64,000 nt of DNA from Streptoverticillium olivoreticuli subsp. olivoreticuli (GTDB taxonomy: Bacteria > Actinomycetota > Actinomycetes > Streptomycetales > Streptomycetaceae): the NCBI RefSeq assembly GCF_003391135.1, contig NZ_CP031455.1, forward strand, positions 5,254,001 through 5,318,000, written 5' to 3'. The position numbers and the translations under genes are program-made. A model generated the notes under the pieces. It searched no databases. It saw nothing but the letters and a program-made list of their open reading frames with translations, and was not told the DNA's origin. Below, piece by piece: positions 34,306-43,060 of the stretch. Position 1 is the first letter of the stretch. Every line of letters starts with the position of its first letter.

Positions 34306-37300
34306 ATGGACCACGCATTCCCCGGAGGCGGTCGCCTTGTCGACTGCCTCCCCGACCTGCTCCGGGAACAGGCGCAGAAGCAACCCCACGACATTGCCGT
34401 AGTCCACGCGGACGAAACCCTCACCTACCGCGAACTGGTGGAGCGCAGCTCCGCTCTGGCCGCTTATCTGCGCGGGCTCGGTGTGGCAGGCGACGACTGC
34501 GTCGGTCTGTTCGTCGAGCCGTCGATGGAATTGATGATCGGTGCTTGGGGCATCCTGTTCGCCGGAAGCGCCTATCTGCCGCTGTCGCCGGAGTACCCGG
34601 AAGAGCGACTGCGGTACATGATCGAGGACACCCGGGCGCGGGTCATCTTCTGCCAGGAACACCTCACCGCGCGGCTGGCCGAACTCGCCCCGCACGGAAC
34701 ACGGATCATCACGCTGCGGGACGTCGGGGAATTCCTGGCGTCGCGTACGGAGGACGGGCACGAGGAGCCCGCCGACGGCCCGGCCCCGGACAATCTGGCG
34801 TACATCATCTACACCTCCGGCAGCACCGGGAAGCCCAAGGGTGTGATGATCGAGCACCGCAGCATCGTCAGCCAGATGCGCTGGCTGCACGACGCGCACG
34901 GCATCGACCGCACCCGGACCGTCCTGCAGAAGACGCCCATGAGTTTCGACGCGGCGCAGTGGGAGATCCTCGCCCCCGCCTGCGGAGCCAAGGTCGTCAT
35001 GGGCGGCCCCGGGATCTACCGGGACCCCGAGCGGCTCATCGAGACCATCGCCGAGCACGGGGTCACCACGCTGCAATGCGTGCCGACCCTGCTCCAGGCG
35101 CTGCTTGACACCGAGGAGCTGCACACCTGCACCTCCCTCACCCAGATCTTCAGCGGCGGCGAGGCACTCTCCAGGAATCTCGCGGTGGAGTGCCTGGAGA
35201 CCATGGAGCGGGTCGAGCTGATCAATGTGTACGGGCCGACGGAGTGCACCATCAACTCCTCGGCGTTCACGGTGGACCGGGACACCGTCAAGGAGGGGCC
35301 GCACGCGATATCGATCGGCGCGCCCGTGCACGACACGCAGTACCACATCCTGGACGAGAAGCTTTCGCCGGTGGCCGCGGGGGAGATCGGCGAGCTCTAC
35401 ATCGGTGGAATCCAGCTGGCGCGCGGATATCTGCACCGGCCGGACCTGACCGCGGACCGCTTCGTCGACCACCCCCTCGCGGGGAGCGGCGGGGGCGGAA
35501 GGCTCTACCGCACGGGCGACCTCGCGCACTGGAACGCCGACGGCACGGTCCAGTTCGCGGGCCGGACCGACAACCAGGTCAAGCTGCGCGGCTTCCGCGT
35601 CGAGCTGGACGAGATCAAGCTGGCGATCGAGACCCACGACTGGGTCAAGAACGCGGCGGTCATCGTGAAGAAGGACCCCCGCACCGGCTTCCAGAACCTC
35701 ATTTCCTTCATCGAGCTCAATCCGAAGGAAGCCGCCCTGATGGATCAGGGCAACCACGGCGCCCACCACCAGTCCAAGAAGAACAAGCTCCAGGTCAAGG
35801 CCCAGCTCTCCAACGCCGGCTGCCGGGAGTCCGCGGAGCTGAGGGGAAAGCCGGCCGTCGACCTGCCGGGCGCGACGCCGACCGCCGAACAGCAGGAGCT
35901 GGTCTTCGCCCGCAAGACCTATCGCTTCTACGAGGGCGGCGCGGTCGAGAAGGCCGACGTGCTCCGGCTGCTCGGCAGAAAGGTCACCGGCGCCGCGCCG
36001 CGTGACGTGCGGGATCTCCCGCTCGCCGAATTCGGGGAGATCCTGCGGTACTTCGGGCAGTACCTCAGCGAGGAGCGGCTCCTGCCCAAGTACGGCTATG
36101 CCTCGCCGGGCTCGCTGTACGCGACGCAGATGTATTTCGAGCTGTCCGGGATCGACGGCCTGAAGCCCGGATTCCACTACTACCATCCCGTGCACCACCA
36201 ACTGGTGCTGATACGCGAGGGCGTTGAATCCGGCACCCCGCGGATCAGGGTCCACTTCATGGGCAAGAAACGGGCCGTCGAGCCGGTCTACAAGAACAAC
36301 ATCCAGGAAGTCCTGGAGATCGAGACCGGCCACATGGTGGGCCTGTTCGAGGAGATCCTTCCCGCCCACGGCCTGAACATCCAGGACCTGGAGTACGCGC
36401 CCGCCGTCCGGGAGCACCTGGAGTGCGCGGAGGAGGACTACTACCTGGGGACGTACGAGATATCCGGGCGGGCCGTGCCGCGGCCGGACGACGTCCTGGA
36501 CGTCTATGTGCAGGCCCACCCCGGAAAGGTCGCGGATCTCCCGGGCGGGCAGTACCGCTATCGCGACGGCGATCTGGAGCGGATATCGGACGACCTCGTC
36601 CTGAAGAAGCACGTCATCGCCATCAACCAGCAGGTCTACGAGCGGGCGAGCATCGGCCTCACGGTCGTCGGCCGGACCCCCGAGGACTGGCGCAGCTATA
36701 TCGACCTCGGCCGCAAGCTCCAGCAGCTGGAGATGAACGACGCCGACCTCGGCTTCATGTCCTCCGGCTACAGCTCCAAGACCGGCAACCCCCTTCCGTC
36801 GGCCAAGAGGATCGACGCCGTGCTGAAGGCGTGCGGCAGGGAGACGGGCCCCTCCTATTTCTTCGTCGGCGGGCGCGTGAGCGAGGAGCAGCTGCGCGGC
36901 CGGGGGATGAAGGAGGACACCGTCCATATGAAGGGCCCGGCCGAGCTGATCCGGGACGACCTGGGCAACTTCCTGCCCGACTACATGATGCCGAACCGCG
37001 TCCTGGTGCTGGACCGGATGCCGCTCACCGCCAATGGAAAGGTCGACTTCAAGGCGCTGGGCGAGCGGGACGTGGAACTCGCGGACCGGCCCTTCATCGC
37101 ACCGCGGACCGGGACCGAGAAGCGGATCGGCGAGCTCTGGCAGAAGGGCATGAAGCGGGATTCCGTCTCGGTCCAGGACGACTTCTTCGAGGCCGGCGGG
37201 AATTCCCTGATCGCGGTGGCGCTGATCAACAAGATCAACCGGGAGTTCGGCTGCTCGCTGCCGCTCCAGGTGCTCTTCGAGTCCCCGACCGTGGAGAAGC

Positions 37301-38163
37301 TGGCCCGCCGGGTCGACGGCGAGAACGCGGGCGCGTCCTCCCGCCTGGTGCGGCTGCGCAGGAAGGGCTCGCTGAGCCCCGTCTTCTGCTGGCCCGGCCT
37401 CGGCGGCTACACCATGAACCTGCGGCTGCTGGCCGGCCGGGCGGAGACCGACCGGCCCTTCTACGGGGTGCAGGCACACGGCATCAACCCGGGCGAGACG
37501 CCGTACGCCACGATCCGGGACATGGCCGCCGCCGACATCGAGGAGATCCGGCGGATCCAGCCGGAGGGCCCGTACACCCTCTGGGGATACTCCTTCGGGG
37601 CCCGCGTCGCCTTCGAGACGGCGTACCGGCTGGAGCAGGCCGGTGAGCGGGTGGAGAACCTCTTCCTGATCGCACCGGGCAACCCGAAGGTGCGGACGGC
37701 CGAACTCCGCAGGGAGGCCACCTACGCCGACGAGGCCTATGTGACGATCCTCTTCTCCGTCTTCGCGGGCGCCATTTCCGGACCGCTGCTGGAGAAGTGC
37801 CTGGAGGTCGCGCGCGACGACGAGAGCTTCGCCGGGTTCATCGGCGCGAACTTCGAGGGCCTGGACCCGGAGCTGGTGCGCCGCGTGACCAGGATCGTGC
37901 ACCAGACGTACTCGTTCGAGTACGCCTTCCACGAGCTGGCCGAGCGCCGCCTCGACGCCCCGGTCACCCTTTTCAAGGCGCGTGGCGACGACTATTCGTT
38001 CATCGAGAACAGCAGTGGGTATTCGGCGACGGAGCCGACCGTGATCGATCTCGAAGCCGATCACTACAGCATGCTCAAGGACCCCGACATCGCCGAGCTC
38101 GTCGACGGTATCGGCCACCGGTTGCGGGCCGGGAGGGAGCAGGAGAACTATGCCGCACGTTAA
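34306..38163 (+). CDS. Gln-activating NRPS A-Ox-PCP-TE (indigoidine/minimycin synthetase, MinA/IndC-like)
   Basis: 1285-aa single-module synthetase, the same length as BpsA/IndC. The A domain (about 20-905) is split: core A motifs up to A8 (NQVKLRGFRVEL near 425), then an inserted SagB/nitroreductase-like FMN oxidase (about 535-855), then A10 LTANGKVDF near 907. The pocket residues read DAWQFGVINK, a glutamine code. PCP is GGNS near 967; TE is GYSFGA near 1094 with His in DHYSML near 1252. It activates, oxidises and cyclises L-Gln. In the minimycin system this enzyme (MinA) switches between indigoidine and the C-nucleoside precursor. ATG 34306 with AAGGAG. Confidence 0.95.
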   Translation: MDHAFPGGGRLVDCLPDLLREQAQKQPHDIAVVHADETLTYRELVERSSALAAYLRGLGVAGDDCVGLFVEPSMELMIGAWGILFAGSAYLPLSPEYPEERLRYMIEDTRARVIFCQEHLTARLAELAPHGTRIITLRDVGEFLASRTEDGHEEPADGPAPDNLAYIIYTSGSTGKPKGVMIEHRSIVSQMRWLHDAHGIDRTRTVLQKTPMSFDAAQWEILAPACGAKVVMGGPGIYRDPERLIETIAEHGVTTLQCVPTLLQALLDTEELHTCTSLTQIFSGGEALSRNLAVECLETMERVELINVYGPTECTINSSAFTVDRDTVKEGPHAISIGAPVHDTQYHILDEKLSPVAAGEIGELYIGGIQLARGYLHRPDLTADRFVDHPLAGSGGGGRLYRTGDLAHWNADGTVQFAGRTDNQVKLRGFRVELDEIKLAIETHDWVKNAAVIVKKDPRTGFQNLISFIELNPKEAALMDQGNHGAHHQSKKNKLQVKAQLSNAGCRESAELRGKPAVDLPGATPTAEQQELVFARKTYRFYEGGAVEKADVLRLLGRKVTGAAPRDVRDLPLAEFGEILRYFGQYLSEERLLPKYGYASPGSLYATQMYFELSGIDGLKPGFHYYHPVHHQLVLIREGVESGTPRIRVHFMGKKRAVEPVYKNNIQEVLEIETGHMVGLFEEILPAHGLNIQDLEYAPAVREHLECAEEDYYLGTYEISGRAVPRPDDVLDVYVQAHPGKVADLPGGQYRYRDGDLERISDDLVLKKHVIAINQQVYERASIGLTVVGRTPEDWRSYIDLGRKLQQLEMNDADLGFMSSGYSSKTGNPLPSAKRIDAVLKACGRETGPSYFFVGGRVSEEQLRGRGMKEDTVHMKGPAELIRDDLGNFLPDYMMPNRVLVLDRMPLTANGKVDFKALGERDVELADRPFIAPRTGTEKRIGELWQKGMKRDSVSVQDDFFEAGGNSLIAVALINKINREFGCSLPLQVLFESPTVEKLARRVDGENAGASSRLVRLRRKGSLSPVFCWPGLGGYTMNLRLLAGRAETDRPFYGVQAHGINPGETPYATIRDMAAADIEEIRRIQPEGPYTLWGYSFGARVAFETAYRLEQAGERVENLFLIAPGNPKVRTAELRREATYADEAYVTILFSVFAGAISGPLLEKCLEVARDDESFAGFIGANFEGLDPELVRRVTRIVHQTYSFEYAFHELAERRLDAPVTLFKARGDDYSFIENSSGYSATEPTVIDLEADHYSMLKDPDIAELVDGIGHRLRAGREQENYAAR

Positions 38164-38374
38164 CGTCAAGCATTTTCCGATCCCCCTGACGGACAGTCAG
38201 GAAGCCGTGCTGGTCGAGGAACTGGCCGCCGCGGTGCGAAAGGCCTTCGGGTGCGACGAGGGAGTCGTCTCCATCGCCCTGGAACCGGTCGCGGAAGCCG
38301 ACTGGAACGAGCGCGTCTACGCCCCCGAGATCGAGGGCCGCAAGGACCTGCTGCGCAGGACGCCGAACTACTGA
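38150..38374 (+). CDS. PptA-like tautomerase family protein
   Basis: 74-aa member of the 4-oxalocrotonate tautomerase superfamily, closest in look to E. coli PptA (MPHxxxKxFP start). Pro after the initiator Met is the general base of the family and is present. Its ATG overlaps the last 14 bp of the NRPS gene, so it is translated with it. The pathway makes an oxidised, enolisable glutamine-derived ring (aminopyridinedione type), so a tautomerase could set its form before C-glycosylation. That role is inference; I do not know a published counterpart in min/ind clusters. Confidence 0.82.
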   Translation: MPHVNVKHFPIPLTDSQEAVLVEELAAAVRKAFGCDEGVVSIALEPVAEADWNERVYAPEIEGRKDLLRRTPNY

Positions 38375-38437
38375 CGAACACCCCGGGGGGACGGCCGGCC
38401 GTCCCCCCGGCCGCCGACCAATGAAGCGAAACGAGAA

Positions 38438-39385
38438 GTGACAGTGCGCAACAACCACAGGAACATCCCGCTGGTATTCAGCGAGGAGGTGTCCGACGCG
38501 ATCGCCTCCGGCCGCCCCGTCGTGGCGCTTGAGTCGAATGTCATCACCCACGGGCTGCCGTACCCGGACAACGCGGAGACCGCACGCAAGGTGGAGGCCG
38601 CGGTGCGGGCCGGCGGTTCGGTCCCGGCCACGATCGGCATCGAGGACGGCCGCATCCTGGTCGGCATGACCGACGAGGACATCGAGCGCTTCGCACAGGC
38701 CCCCGGCATTCCCAAGGTCAGCAGCAGGGACATGCCGGTCGTGCTCGCCCGCGGCGGCATGGGCGCCACCACGGTCGCCTCCTCGCTGGTGGCCGCGGAG
38801 CTCGCGGGCATCCCCTTCTTCGCCTCCGCGGGCATCGGCGGTGTGCACCGGGGCGCCGAGCGGTCCATGGACATCTCCTCGGACCTGATCCAGTTCACCC
38901 GCTCCAAGGTCGCGGTCGTCTGCGCCGGCGCGAAGAACATCCTCGACCTCGGGCTGACCATGGAGTTCCTGGAGACGCACTGCGTCCCGCTGGTCTCCTA
39001 CAAGTCCGACGACTTCCCCGCCTTCTACTGCCTCTCCAGCGGCTTCCGCAGCCCGCACCGGCTGGACGACGAGAGCGTCATCGCCCGTGCCGTCGAGGCG
39101 CACTGGGCCCTCGGCAACGACAGCGGGTTCCTGATCACCAGCCCCGTCGACGAGAAGGACGCCATCGACAGCCGGGAGGTGGAGCAGGCCATCGAGGACG
39201 CCGTGCTCGCCGCGGAGCGGGAGGGCGTACGCGGCAACGCCCTCACCAAGTACCTGATGCGCGCGGTCGACAAGGTCACCGAAGGACGCTCCGCCAAGGC
39301 CAACATGGCGGTGCTCGTCACCACGGCGGAGGCGGCCGGCCGGATCGCGGCCGCACACGCCGAGCTCCTGCATGAGAAGAACTGA
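38438..39385 (+). CDS. indA: PsuG/IndA-family C-glycosidase (C-glycosynthase, MinB-like)
   Basis: 315-aa pseudouridine-5'-phosphate glycosidase family enzyme. Conserved pieces are ALESNVITHGLPYPDN (about residues 28-43), RGGMGATTVASS (about 106), GIGGVHRGAE (about 130) and CAGAKNILDLG (about 166). PsuG normally cleaves the C-C glycosidic bond of pseudouridine phosphate reversibly. In minimycin/oxazinomycin and alnumycin pathways homologues run in the synthetic direction and join ribose-5-phosphate to the carbon nucleophile. The start is GTG 38438 (or 38444). It lies third in the operon. Confidence 0.93.
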   Translation: MTVRNNHRNIPLVFSEEVSDAIASGRPVVALESNVITHGLPYPDNAETARKVEAAVRAGGSVPATIGIEDGRILVGMTDEDIERFAQAPGIPKVSSRDMPVVLARGGMGATTVASSLVAAELAGIPFFASAGIGGVHRGAERSMDISSDLIQFTRSKVAVVCAGAKNILDLGLTMEFLETHCVPLVSYKSDDFPAFYCLSSGFRSPHRLDDESVIARAVEAHWALGNDSGFLITSPVDEKDAIDSREVEQAIEDAVLAAEREGVRGNALTKYLMRAVDKVTEGRSAKANMAVLVTTAEAAGRIAAAHAELLHEKN

Positions 39386-39449
39386 ACCGCCTTTCTCCCT
39401 GACGGACTTACCTCCCCCGAACCCGATCCACCGATCGGAAAGGACCGAC

Positions 39450-40133
39450 ATGACAGACGTCGTAGTCTTCGACCTGGACGGCACGCTCGTCGACACACCC
39501 CGCGCGATCGTGGAGACGTTCACGGCGGCGTTCGCGGCCATGGGCCTTCGGACGCCGGACCCGGAGGCCGTACGCGCCACCATCGGCCTGCCGCTGGAGA
39601 CGGCGTTCGGCAAGCTGATGGGCACAGCCGTGGACGACGACCGGGTCACCGAGGGCGTCCGGCAGTACCAGCGGCTGTTCCGCGAGCTCATCCTGCCGCG
39701 AGCCGGGGAGCTGCTCTTTCCCGGCGTCTCCGCGGGCCTGGCGGCCCTGCACGCCCAGGGGTTCACGCTCGCCGTGGCGACGAGCAAGTTCTACGCCAGC
39801 GCCGACGCGCTGCTCACCGCGGCGGGCCTGCGCGACCTCTTCGACGTCGTGATCGGCGCCGACCAGGTGACCAGGCCGAAGCCGGACCCCGAGTCCGGTC
39901 ACGCGGTGATGGAGAAGCTCGGCGTCACGGCCGGGCGGACGGTGATGGTGGGCGACACCACCCACGACCTGCTGATGGCCAAGGCCGCCGGAATGCGCTC
40001 GATCGCGGTCACCTACGGGATCCACAGCCTCGAAGAGCTGAAGTCGGCCGACCCGACGTGGATCGCGGACAGCTTCGACGACGTCCTGACGTGCATACGC
40101 GCGGCCCACCCCGGAACGGGCGAGGGCCGGTAA
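39450..40133 (+). CDS. indB: HAD phosphatase (IndB/MinC N-domain-like)
   Basis: 227-aa HAD hydrolase. FDLDGTLVDTP (residues 6-16) is motif I, VATSKFYAS is motif II, the Lys in RPKPDPE is motif III, and GDTTHDLLMA is motif IV. It resembles phosphoglycolate-phosphatase-like IndB and the phosphatase part of MinC, which removes the 5'-phosphate of the C-nucleoside and also protects the producer. As I recall, MinC fuses this domain to a DUF4243 part; here the DUF4243 protein is a separate gene at 41055. ATG 39450 with AAAGGA. Confidence 0.92.
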   Translation: MTDVVVFDLDGTLVDTPRAIVETFTAAFAAMGLRTPDPEAVRATIGLPLETAFGKLMGTAVDDDRVTEGVRQYQRLFRELILPRAGELLFPGVSAGLAALHAQGFTLAVATSKFYASADALLTAAGLRDLFDVVIGADQVTRPKPDPESGHAVMEKLGVTAGRTVMVGDTTHDLLMAKAAGMRSIAVTYGIHSLEELKSADPTWIADSFDDVLTCIRAAHPGTGEGR

Positions 40134-40135
40134 CC

Positions 40136-40606
40136 GTGCTCGGAAGGTCCAAGGACTGGCTCCTGGGCATCGCGGGAGGAGTCCTCCTCGCGCTGATGAC
40201 CAACTACAACAGCCTGCTGGCGAAGCACACTTCGTCGGTGTTCGGCTCGTGGGTGGCCCACGGCATCGGAGCGGTGGCCGCCCTCCTCCTCGTCCTGGTG
40301 GCCGCCAGGGCGTTCGGGGCCGGTGGCGGGGAGCGGAAGGAGAAGCGGGCGAAGGCGCCGTTCTGGGTCTACCTGGGCGGCATTCCCGGCGCGTTCACCG
40401 TGATGCTGGCCGCCATCGCGGTGAACAGCAGCCTGGAGCTCTCCGGAACCATCGCGCTCATGCTGGTGGGCCAGGTGCTGTTCGGCATCGTGTCGGACTA
40501 CTTCGGCCTGTTCGGCACCCCCAGGCGCCGGCTGGTCCTCGCCGACTTCTTCGTGGTGCTGTCCGTCCTCACCGGCAGCGCGCTCATCATCTTCGGCGGG
40601 GCGTGA
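40136..40606 (+). CDS. DMT-family half-transporter 1 (YdcZ/DUF606 type)
   Basis: 156-aa membrane protein with about five helices. It begins with LGIAGGVLLALMTNYNSLLA and carries the AIAVNSSLELSGTIALMLVG segment. This matches the YdcZ/DUF606 branch of drug/metabolite transporters, which work as paired small subunits. GTG 40136 is 2 bp after the phosphatase stop and no other start is possible. It probably exports the C-nucleoside together with the next gene, the part played by MinT. Confidence 0.8.
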   Translation: MLGRSKDWLLGIAGGVLLALMTNYNSLLAKHTSSVFGSWVAHGIGAVAALLLVLVAARAFGAGGGERKEKRAKAPFWVYLGGIPGAFTVMLAAIAVNSSLELSGTIALMLVGQVLFGIVSDYFGLFGTPRRRLVLADFFVVLSVLTGSALIIFGGA

Positions 40607-40609
40607 GAG

Positions 40610-41062
40610 ATGCTTCCCTATATCCTGCTGGCCTTCCTGAACGGCATGATCATCGGCACCAGCCGGGCGGTCAACGGCCGTCTGAGCACCGGGATCGGGC
40701 CTTTCAGGGCCTCTCTGTGGAACCACGTCGTCGGCTTCCTCTTCCTCACGCTCGTCCTTCTCGTTATGGGCGACTGGAAATTCGACGACGCCGGCTCCGC
40801 ACCGCTCTCCGCCTATCTCGGCGGCTTCTTCGGGGCGCTGTTCGTGGCTGTGAACAGCTATGTGTTCCCGAGGCTGGGCGCGATGAACGCCGCCCTGCTG
40901 GTGATCAGCGGCCAGATGGTCACCGCGGTGCTCATCGACTTCCACAACCGGAACGAGACGCCCGGCGCCCTGCGCATCCTGGGCGTCGTCATCGTCATCG
41001 CGGGAATCTACTTGTCCAGAGTGACGAGCGCCGCCCGTGAGAAAGGCAAGGGAAATGACTGA
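40610..41062 (+). CDS. DMT-family half-transporter 2 (YdcZ/DUF606 type)
   Basis: 150-aa membrane protein with about five helices, MLPYILLAFLNGMIIGTSRA at the start and GAMNAALLVISGQMVTAVLI near residue 90. It is homologous in layout to the previous gene, from which it is separated by 3 bp. The two probably form a heteromer. Its last 8 bp overlap the DUF4243 gene start (41055), showing tight operon coupling. Confidence 0.8.
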   Translation: MLPYILLAFLNGMIIGTSRAVNGRLSTGIGPFRASLWNHVVGFLFLTLVLLVMGDWKFDDAGSAPLSAYLGGFFGALFVAVNSYVFPRLGAMNAALLVISGQMVTAVLIDFHNRNETPGALRILGVVIVIAGIYLSRVTSAAREKGKGND

Positions 41063-42248
41063 CGCCACCGTGGTCGAACAACTGCTGAACGACCGGACGT
41101 ACCACATCGAGTTCAACGGTCACCTCAGCAACCACGTCAAGCACGCGGTCATCGCCCTCGACGGACTCGGCGCCTCCCCCGAGCAGATCAGGGCGTACTA
41201 CGAGAACTACGCGCGCATGACCACCTACGGCTACGGCCTGGAGCCGCCGAAGGTCTCGAAATACGAGATCACGGAAGCCAATTGGCAGACCTACCTCGGT
41301 CAGCGCACCAGCTTCTCCGCCTACTGCGAATTCTTCGAGCAGCAGGAGAAGGAACTGGGCACCGACGAGCTCCTGCGGCGGTACGCACCGGCGCTGCTGC
41401 CCGGCTGGGTGGGCGCCTTCACGCACGCCACCATCCACCTGGGCTGGGCGCTCGACGCGAAGAACCGGTGGATGACCATCGAGGGCCTCGCGTACATGGC
41501 CTTCTCGTACGTCTCGTGCCACCCGGAGCGGGCGCAGGACGGCGGCGCCGGGGGCGAGCAGGCGGTGGACTCGCTGCTCCGCATCGCCGGTGCGTGGGAG
41601 GACGACCGCGAGGCCCTGCAGAACTGGGTCCGGGGCCTGGTCGGCGACACCGCGGTCGGCATCGCCGAGGGCATCCACCCCGAGCTCGCCCGGTCCGGCC
41701 TGCAGTACCGGATCGCCCGCCTCCTGGGCGCCGGCCACCCACTCATCTATCGCACCCCCGCCTGGATCGATGAGCAGGACGCAGAGGAGAGCTGGGAACA
41801 GCTCTACTACGTGGTGTCCCTGCTGTATCTGGCCGTTCCCGGCGACTTCGTCCTGCTGCACCTGATCACCTCCCTGCACGCGATGGAGCAGATCGCGAGC
41901 CGGCTGCCCGCCGAGCAGCGCAAGCACGTCGTCAAGTGCTTCTGGATCGGCATGCTGTGCGTGATCTTCTCCGGAGCCGACTTCCCGGCGCGCGCGAAGC
42001 TCGCGGGCCTGCACGCGGCGTTCCGGGACGCGGTCGACGCGGACGTGCCCGAGGTGTGGGACCAGGACTGGCGGCAGACGGTCCTGCGGGCGTTCGAGGA
42101 GGACGAGGAGCACAACCCGAAGCTGGTCCACGTGATGCGGCGGGTGTGGCGGCGCACCGGTTCCCGGTCGGTCTTCCGCGTCGCGGCGGGCCAGTTCACG
42201 GTGACGCCGGGCCTTCCCCCGTCCTTCGAGCAGCCGCCGACGGAATAG
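41055..42248 (+). CDS. Questin-oxidase-family (DUF4243) protein
   Basis: 397-aa DUF4243 protein. His-rich helices are visible: SNHVKHAV near residue 30, FTHATIHLGWALD near 122, and LLHLITSLHAM near 275. These could bind non-haem iron. In the minimycin cluster a DUF4243 domain is, as far as I recall, the C-terminal half of MinC, and work on oxazinomycin assigns 1,3-oxazine ring formation to a non-haem iron monooxygenase that I believe is this family. I therefore infer that it performs oxidative conversion of the six-membered aglycone. ATG 41055 with AAGGGAA. Confidence 0.85.
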   Translation: MTDATVVEQLLNDRTYHIEFNGHLSNHVKHAVIALDGLGASPEQIRAYYENYARMTTYGYGLEPPKVSKYEITEANWQTYLGQRTSFSAYCEFFEQQEKELGTDELLRRYAPALLPGWVGAFTHATIHLGWALDAKNRWMTIEGLAYMAFSYVSCHPERAQDGGAGGEQAVDSLLRIAGAWEDDREALQNWVRGLVGDTAVGIAEGIHPELARSGLQYRIARLLGAGHPLIYRTPAWIDEQDAEESWEQLYYVVSLLYLAVPGDFVLLHLITSLHAMEQIASRLPAEQRKHVVKCFWIGMLCVIFSGADFPARAKLAGLHAAFRDAVDADVPEVWDQDWRQTVLRAFEEDEEHNPKLVHVMRRVWRRTGSRSVFRVAAGQFTVTPGLPPSFEQPPTE

Positions 42249-42306
42249 CCGAATAGCCGAATCGCCGAATAGCCGGAACAGACGCAACAGCGGGAGAACA
42301 GCCATC

Positions 42307-43002
42307 ATGTCCAGTACGACCGCAGCGACGGAGCCGACCGTGTCGATCGAGAAATACCTCGGCAGGAATGTGCACCTGCTGCCGCAGACGAATCAGCTGC
42401 GGGCCCTGCACACCGTCATCCGCGACCGCGACGCGCGCCGGGAGGACTTCGTCTTCTATTCGGAGCGGATCATCCGCATGCTGGTCGAGGCGGGCCTCGA
42501 TCTGCTGCCCTTCGAGGAGCGGATCGTCGAGACGCCCGTGGGCCGTGAATACCACGGCCTGCGATTCGCCGGGAAGCTCTGCGGCGTGCCCATCATCCGC
42601 GCCGGTGAGAGCATGGAGGGCCAACTCCGCGCCGTGTGCCGGGGGATACGCATCGGCAAGATCCTGATGCAGCGGGACAAGGTCACCAAGCTCCCGAAGC
42701 TCTACTACTCCAACCTGCCGGACGACATCGCAGAGCGGCACGTCCTGATGCTGGAGCCGATGCTGGCGACCGGGGGGACGGCGCTCGCAGCGATCCAGCT
42801 CCTGCTCGACCACGGGGTGGCGGAGGAGAACATCGTCTTCATCAACTTCATCACCGTGCCGGAAGGCATCGCCACCGTCTGCGAGCGCTATCCCAAGGTG
42901 AAGATCGTGACGTCCGCGATCGAGGAGCGGCTGAACGAGAACGCGTACATGATGCCGGGCATCGGCGACTTCGGGGACCGGTTCTTCGGCACCGACAAGT
43001 GA
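42307..43002 (+). CDS. Second uracil phosphoribosyltransferase, MinD-like self-resistance enzyme
   Basis: 231-aa UPRT of the longer, eukaryote-like type. LLPQTNQLRALHTVIRD near residue 25, RAGESMEGQL near 98, EPMLATGGTALA (PRPP loop) near 150 and the C-terminal GDFGDRFFGTD are visible. It is clearly diverged from the core upp product at 26849-27484. In the minimycin producer, MinD raises the UMP pool and so protects against the toxic nucleotide form. It is the last gene of the operon; a strong hairpin follows 12 bp after the stop. ATG 42307 with GGGAGAA. Confidence 0.93.
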   Translation: MSSTTAATEPTVSIEKYLGRNVHLLPQTNQLRALHTVIRDRDARREDFVFYSERIIRMLVEAGLDLLPFEERIVETPVGREYHGLRFAGKLCGVPIIRAGESMEGQLRAVCRGIRIGKILMQRDKVTKLPKLYYSNLPDDIAERHVLMLEPMLATGGTALAAIQLLLDHGVAEENIVFINFITVPEGIATVCERYPKVKIVTSAIEERLNENAYMMPGIGDFGDRFFGTDK

Positions 43003-43013
43003 GGCCGCGCGGA

Positions 43014-43052
43014 CGGCCGTACGGGGTGGCGTGACACCATCCCGTACGGCCG
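43014..43052. terminator. Bidirectional hairpin at the end of the C-nucleoside operon
   Basis: CGGCCGTACGGG (43014-43025) pairs with CCCGTACGGCCG (43041-43052), a 12-bp perfect stem between the UPRT gene (+) and the convergent secreted-protein gene (-). Confidence 0.8.
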
Positions 43053-43060
43053 GGTGGTGA

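Noticed and set aside
34306..38163. Calling the cluster plain indigoidine biosynthesis
   Set aside because: The synthetase alone would fit, but the DUF4243 protein, the UPRT and the transporter pair are the additional min-type genes.
33592..38169. 4.6-kb open frame on the minus strand opposite the A-Ox-PCP-TE gene
   Set aside because: Antisense of a clearly recognisable NRPS with all core motifs on the plus strand; no family resemblance on the minus strand.
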